Below are positions 62,417 through 64,000 of a stretch of 64,000 bases of DNA, in pieces. Where the stretch lies: assembly GCF_024346955.1 (NCBI RefSeq), contig NZ_AP024883.1, positions 992,001 to 1,056,000 on the forward strand, in the 5' to 3' direction. This DNA is from Vibrio mangrovi (GTDB taxonomy: Bacteria; Pseudomonadota; Gammaproteobacteria; Enterobacterales; Vibrionaceae). Each line of letters opens with the position of its first letter. Within the stretch, counting starts at the first letter, position 1. The notes under the pieces are model-generated. The model had not been told where the DNA came from. It was given only the letters and a program-made list of their open reading frames with translations, and did no database searches. Position numbers and translations under genes: made by a program.

Positions 62417-62782
62417 TCAGGAGTGTGTTTGTGTCAGTACCCACTGTATAGCAAACAATCCCCATCCAATAGCGGCAAGTATCCACGGAACGGCTGGTTT
62501 TAAGCTGTTTGTTGTCTTCTCTGGGGAGGCTAATGTGTTCGGGTGTGTGCTTTCCTGCTCTGTCTGAGTTTGTTGTCTTTTCTCTTTTTCCCGCTTCTTT
62601 TTCTCTTTGTCAGTTTGGCGCTGCTTTTCTTTCTGCTGCTTTTTATAAAGGGTGATTCCTTTCTCAATCCCCTGAGCAATAATTTTAGTCTGTTCTTTCG
62701 TTTGCCCGGGTTTTTGTGTTGCTTTCGCGATATTCATTGCTTCGGTCTTGGTTTGTTCTGAAGGAGGTGATACTTTTTTCAT
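62417..62782 (-). CDS. DUF2956-family membrane-anchored protein
   Basis: About 121 aa. The start at 62782 is used; a longer frame to 62821 would run into the repeat element at 62813. AMNIAKATQKPGQTKEQTKI (about 15-34) and IAQGIEKGITLYKKQQKEKQ (about 35-54) are typical; then a highly charged coiled-coil stretch (KEKKKREKEKRQQTQTEQE) and a C-terminal transmembrane helix (PWILAAIGWGLFAIQWVL). The function is unknown. Confidence 0.85.
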   Translation of the reverse strand: MKKVSPPSEQTKTEAMNIAKATQKPGQTKEQTKIIAQGIEKGITLYKKQQKEKQRQTDKEKKKREKEKRQQTQTEQESTHPNTLASPEKTTNSLKPAVPWILAAIGWGLFAIQWVLTQTHS

Positions 62783-62812
62783 GCTTCGTTCAGCCTGTAT
62801 TATCGATAGGTA

Positions 62813-62888
62813 TATACCCAAGTGACTTCAAGATACAGTTTCAGTGAACTCGCCCTTCGGGAGTGCATCTTGAAGTTACTTGGGTATA
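62813..62888. repeat. Palindromic repeat element (TATACCCAAGT family), complete copy
   Basis: The 22-bp left arm 62813-62834 (TATACCCAAGTGACTTCAAG, then AT) is mirrored by 62867-62888 (ATCTTGAAGTTACTTGGGTATA shown as AT plus CTTGAAGTTACTTGGGTATA) with two mismatches and a 32-nt spacer containing CGCCCTTCGGGAG. It would form a stable hairpin. Small palindromic elements of this kind recur in vibrios. Confidence 0.85.
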
Positions 62889-62942
62889 AGTTAACGAAAG
62901 TTACCGACAGACTCAATTTTTGTTCGTCAATTTGATATACAC

Positions 62943-62987
62943 GTACCCAAGTAACTGAAACTGCAACTTAATGTTATTTGGGTATAC
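62943..62987. repeat. Shorter copy of the TATACCCAAGT repeat
   Basis: GTACCCAAGTAAC (62943-62955) and GTTATTTGGGTATAC (62973-62987) face each other. It lies 55 nt downstream of the complete copy and just before the Dyp gene. Confidence 0.7.
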
Positions 62988-63025
62988 TATGTGAGTAATG
63001 ACAACTACATAATCAGGGATCTTTT

Positions 63026-63928
63026 ATGTCTCATCCTCAAACTGCAATTTTGCCAGAGGCTGGCCCATTCGCACTCTATGCCATTTTTAAAGTCAATCAG
63101 GAAGCAGCATCGGTACTGCATCAGTTACAGCTTTTACCTAAACTGGCAGAAGCTCTGAATGAATCTCAGCCTGGTGCTGATGTTTCTTTGTCCATCGCAT
63201 TCAGCCGTCGCTTCTGGGAACGACTTGATGTGACTTTACCGCCGGAGCTGGTGGATTTCACTCCTTTAGGAAGTGGCGACACGATCGCTCCTGCTACAGA
63301 AGCTGACTTTTTGATTCATGTCCACAGTCAGCGTCATGATCTGCTGTTTTATCTGCTACGCAAGTTTATGAGTCATGTTGCCGAATGGGTTGATGTCGTT
63401 GATGAAACCTATGGCTACCGTTTTCTGGATGCTCGGGATATGACGGGATTCATCGATGGCACTGAAAATCCGAAAGATGAGAAACGCCAGGCGGTCGCAT
63501 TAATTAGTGATGGAGAATTTGCCGGGGGCAGTTATGTGATGATGCAGCGGTTTGTCCATAACTTACCGGCATGGGAAAGACTGAATATTTCTGCCCAGGA
63601 AAAAGTTTTTGGCAGAACCAAAGAAGATTCTGTCGAGTTAGATGATGTTCCGGCTGCATCTCATGTTGGACGAGTCGATCTGAAAGAGAATGGTCAGGGG
63701 CTGAAGATTCTCAGACATAGTCTCCCTTATGGAACGGTCAGTGGTGATCATGGTTTACTGTTTATTGCTTATTGCCACACTCTGCATAACTTTCAGGCGA
63801 TGCTGAATAGTATGTATGGTGAGAGCGATGGCAAAACCGATCAGATGTTACGCTTCACCCGGGCCGTCTCCGGGGCTTATTTCTTCGCTCCTTCGGCCGG
63901 AATGTTACAGTCACTTATTATGAAATAA
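63026..63928 (+). CDS. Dyp-type haem peroxidase (YfeX-like)
   Basis: Dye-decolourising-type peroxidase of 300 aa with no signal peptide, so probably cytosolic. The Dyp signature GFIDGTENPKDEKRQ (about 145-159) holds the catalytic Asp (FIDGT). SYVMMQRFVHNLPAWE (about 171-186) and the proximal His region ASHVGRVDLKENG (about 210-222) follow. LLFIAYCHTLHNFQAMLNSM is the conserved C-terminal segment. Natural substrate unknown. Confidence 0.94.
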   Translation: MSHPQTAILPEAGPFALYAIFKVNQEAASVLHQLQLLPKLAEALNESQPGADVSLSIAFSRRFWERLDVTLPPELVDFTPLGSGDTIAPATEADFLIHVHSQRHDLLFYLLRKFMSHVAEWVDVVDETYGYRFLDARDMTGFIDGTENPKDEKRQAVALISDGEFAGGSYVMMQRFVHNLPAWERLNISAQEKVFGRTKEDSVELDDVPAASHVGRVDLKENGQGLKILRHSLPYGTVSGDHGLLFIAYCHTLHNFQAMLNSMYGESDGKTDQMLRFTRAVSGAYFFAPSAGMLQSLIMK

Positions 63929-63954
63929 GTGTAGTAATTATTGTATAAATTGTG

Positions 63955-63980
63955 ACCGGACCAGAGCGTCCGGTTTTTTT
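63955..63980 (+). terminator. Rho-independent terminator of the Dyp peroxidase gene
   Basis: ACCGGA (63955-63960), loop CCAGAGCG, TCCGGT (63969-63974), followed by six Ts. Confidence 0.9.
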
Positions 63981-64000
63981 AGCTAAAGATATCACTGAAA

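Overview
The window reads as a stretch of the large chromosome of a Vibrio or close relative. The evidence is the content and order of conserved genes (copA, gltX, the flgT/flgO/flgP and flgN/flgM/flgA loci, cheV-cheR, flgB to flgL, two flagellins, a Met/Leu/Gln tRNA array, ychF-pth-prs-ispE-lolB, hemA-prfA-prmC-sirB-kdsA, dapA-bamC, dapE), sigma-54 and sigma-28 type flagellar promoters, and short palindromic elements built on TATACCCAAGT. The species is not determined. No rRNA, CRISPR array, insertion sequence or prophage was seen.

Layout. 1-2.8 kb: 3'-truncated copper ATPase gene with a CueR-type promoter. 2.9-5.7 kb: gltX and an OmpA-family porin. 5.7-10.6 kb: an accessory-looking block with an AP2-like small protein, a divergent marR/EamA exporter pair with two operator-like palindromes, a two-frame (apparently frameshifted) M23-like protein and a GNAT acetyltransferase. 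10.6-12.9 kb: hsp20, ompW behind an exact FNR box, a methyltransferase and tRNA-Arg(CCU). 13.0-33.3 kb: flagellar and chemotaxis cluster. 33.4-34.9 kb: 13 tRNA genes in one minus-strand array. 35.2-39.6 kb: ychF, pth, prs, ispE, lolB on the minus strand. 39.8-45.2 kb: hemA-prfA-prmC-sirB2-sirB1-kdsA on the plus strand. 45.5-64 kb: housekeeping and envelope genes (5'-nucleotidase, YbaK, UraA, BepA, PerM, a chemoreceptor, Bcp, DapA, BamC, DapE, an M15 peptidase, a Dyp peroxidase).

How it works together. The flagellar cluster encodes most of the rod, hook, P and L rings, hook-filament junction and filament, together with the Vibrio-specific basal body factors FlgO, FlgP and FlgT, the anti-sigma-28 factor FlgM, and two chemotaxis adaptors/enzymes. 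Candidate sigma-54 promoters lie before flgO, flgB, flgF, flgK and the first flagellin; candidate sigma-28 promoters lie before flgM and the second flagellin. This matches the tiered Vibrio scheme in which hook and basal body genes are built first and FlgM release then allows late flagellin expression.

Less ordinary features: CGGCAA motifs, some in 11-bp-spaced pairs, around the sigma-54 flagellar promoters; a structured 3' region after the first flagellin; two similar hairpins in the leader of the second flagellin; the frameshifted M23-like gene; a modular tRNA array; and duplicated metal-binding domains in CopA. All functional calls come from reading the sequence; no database search was run.
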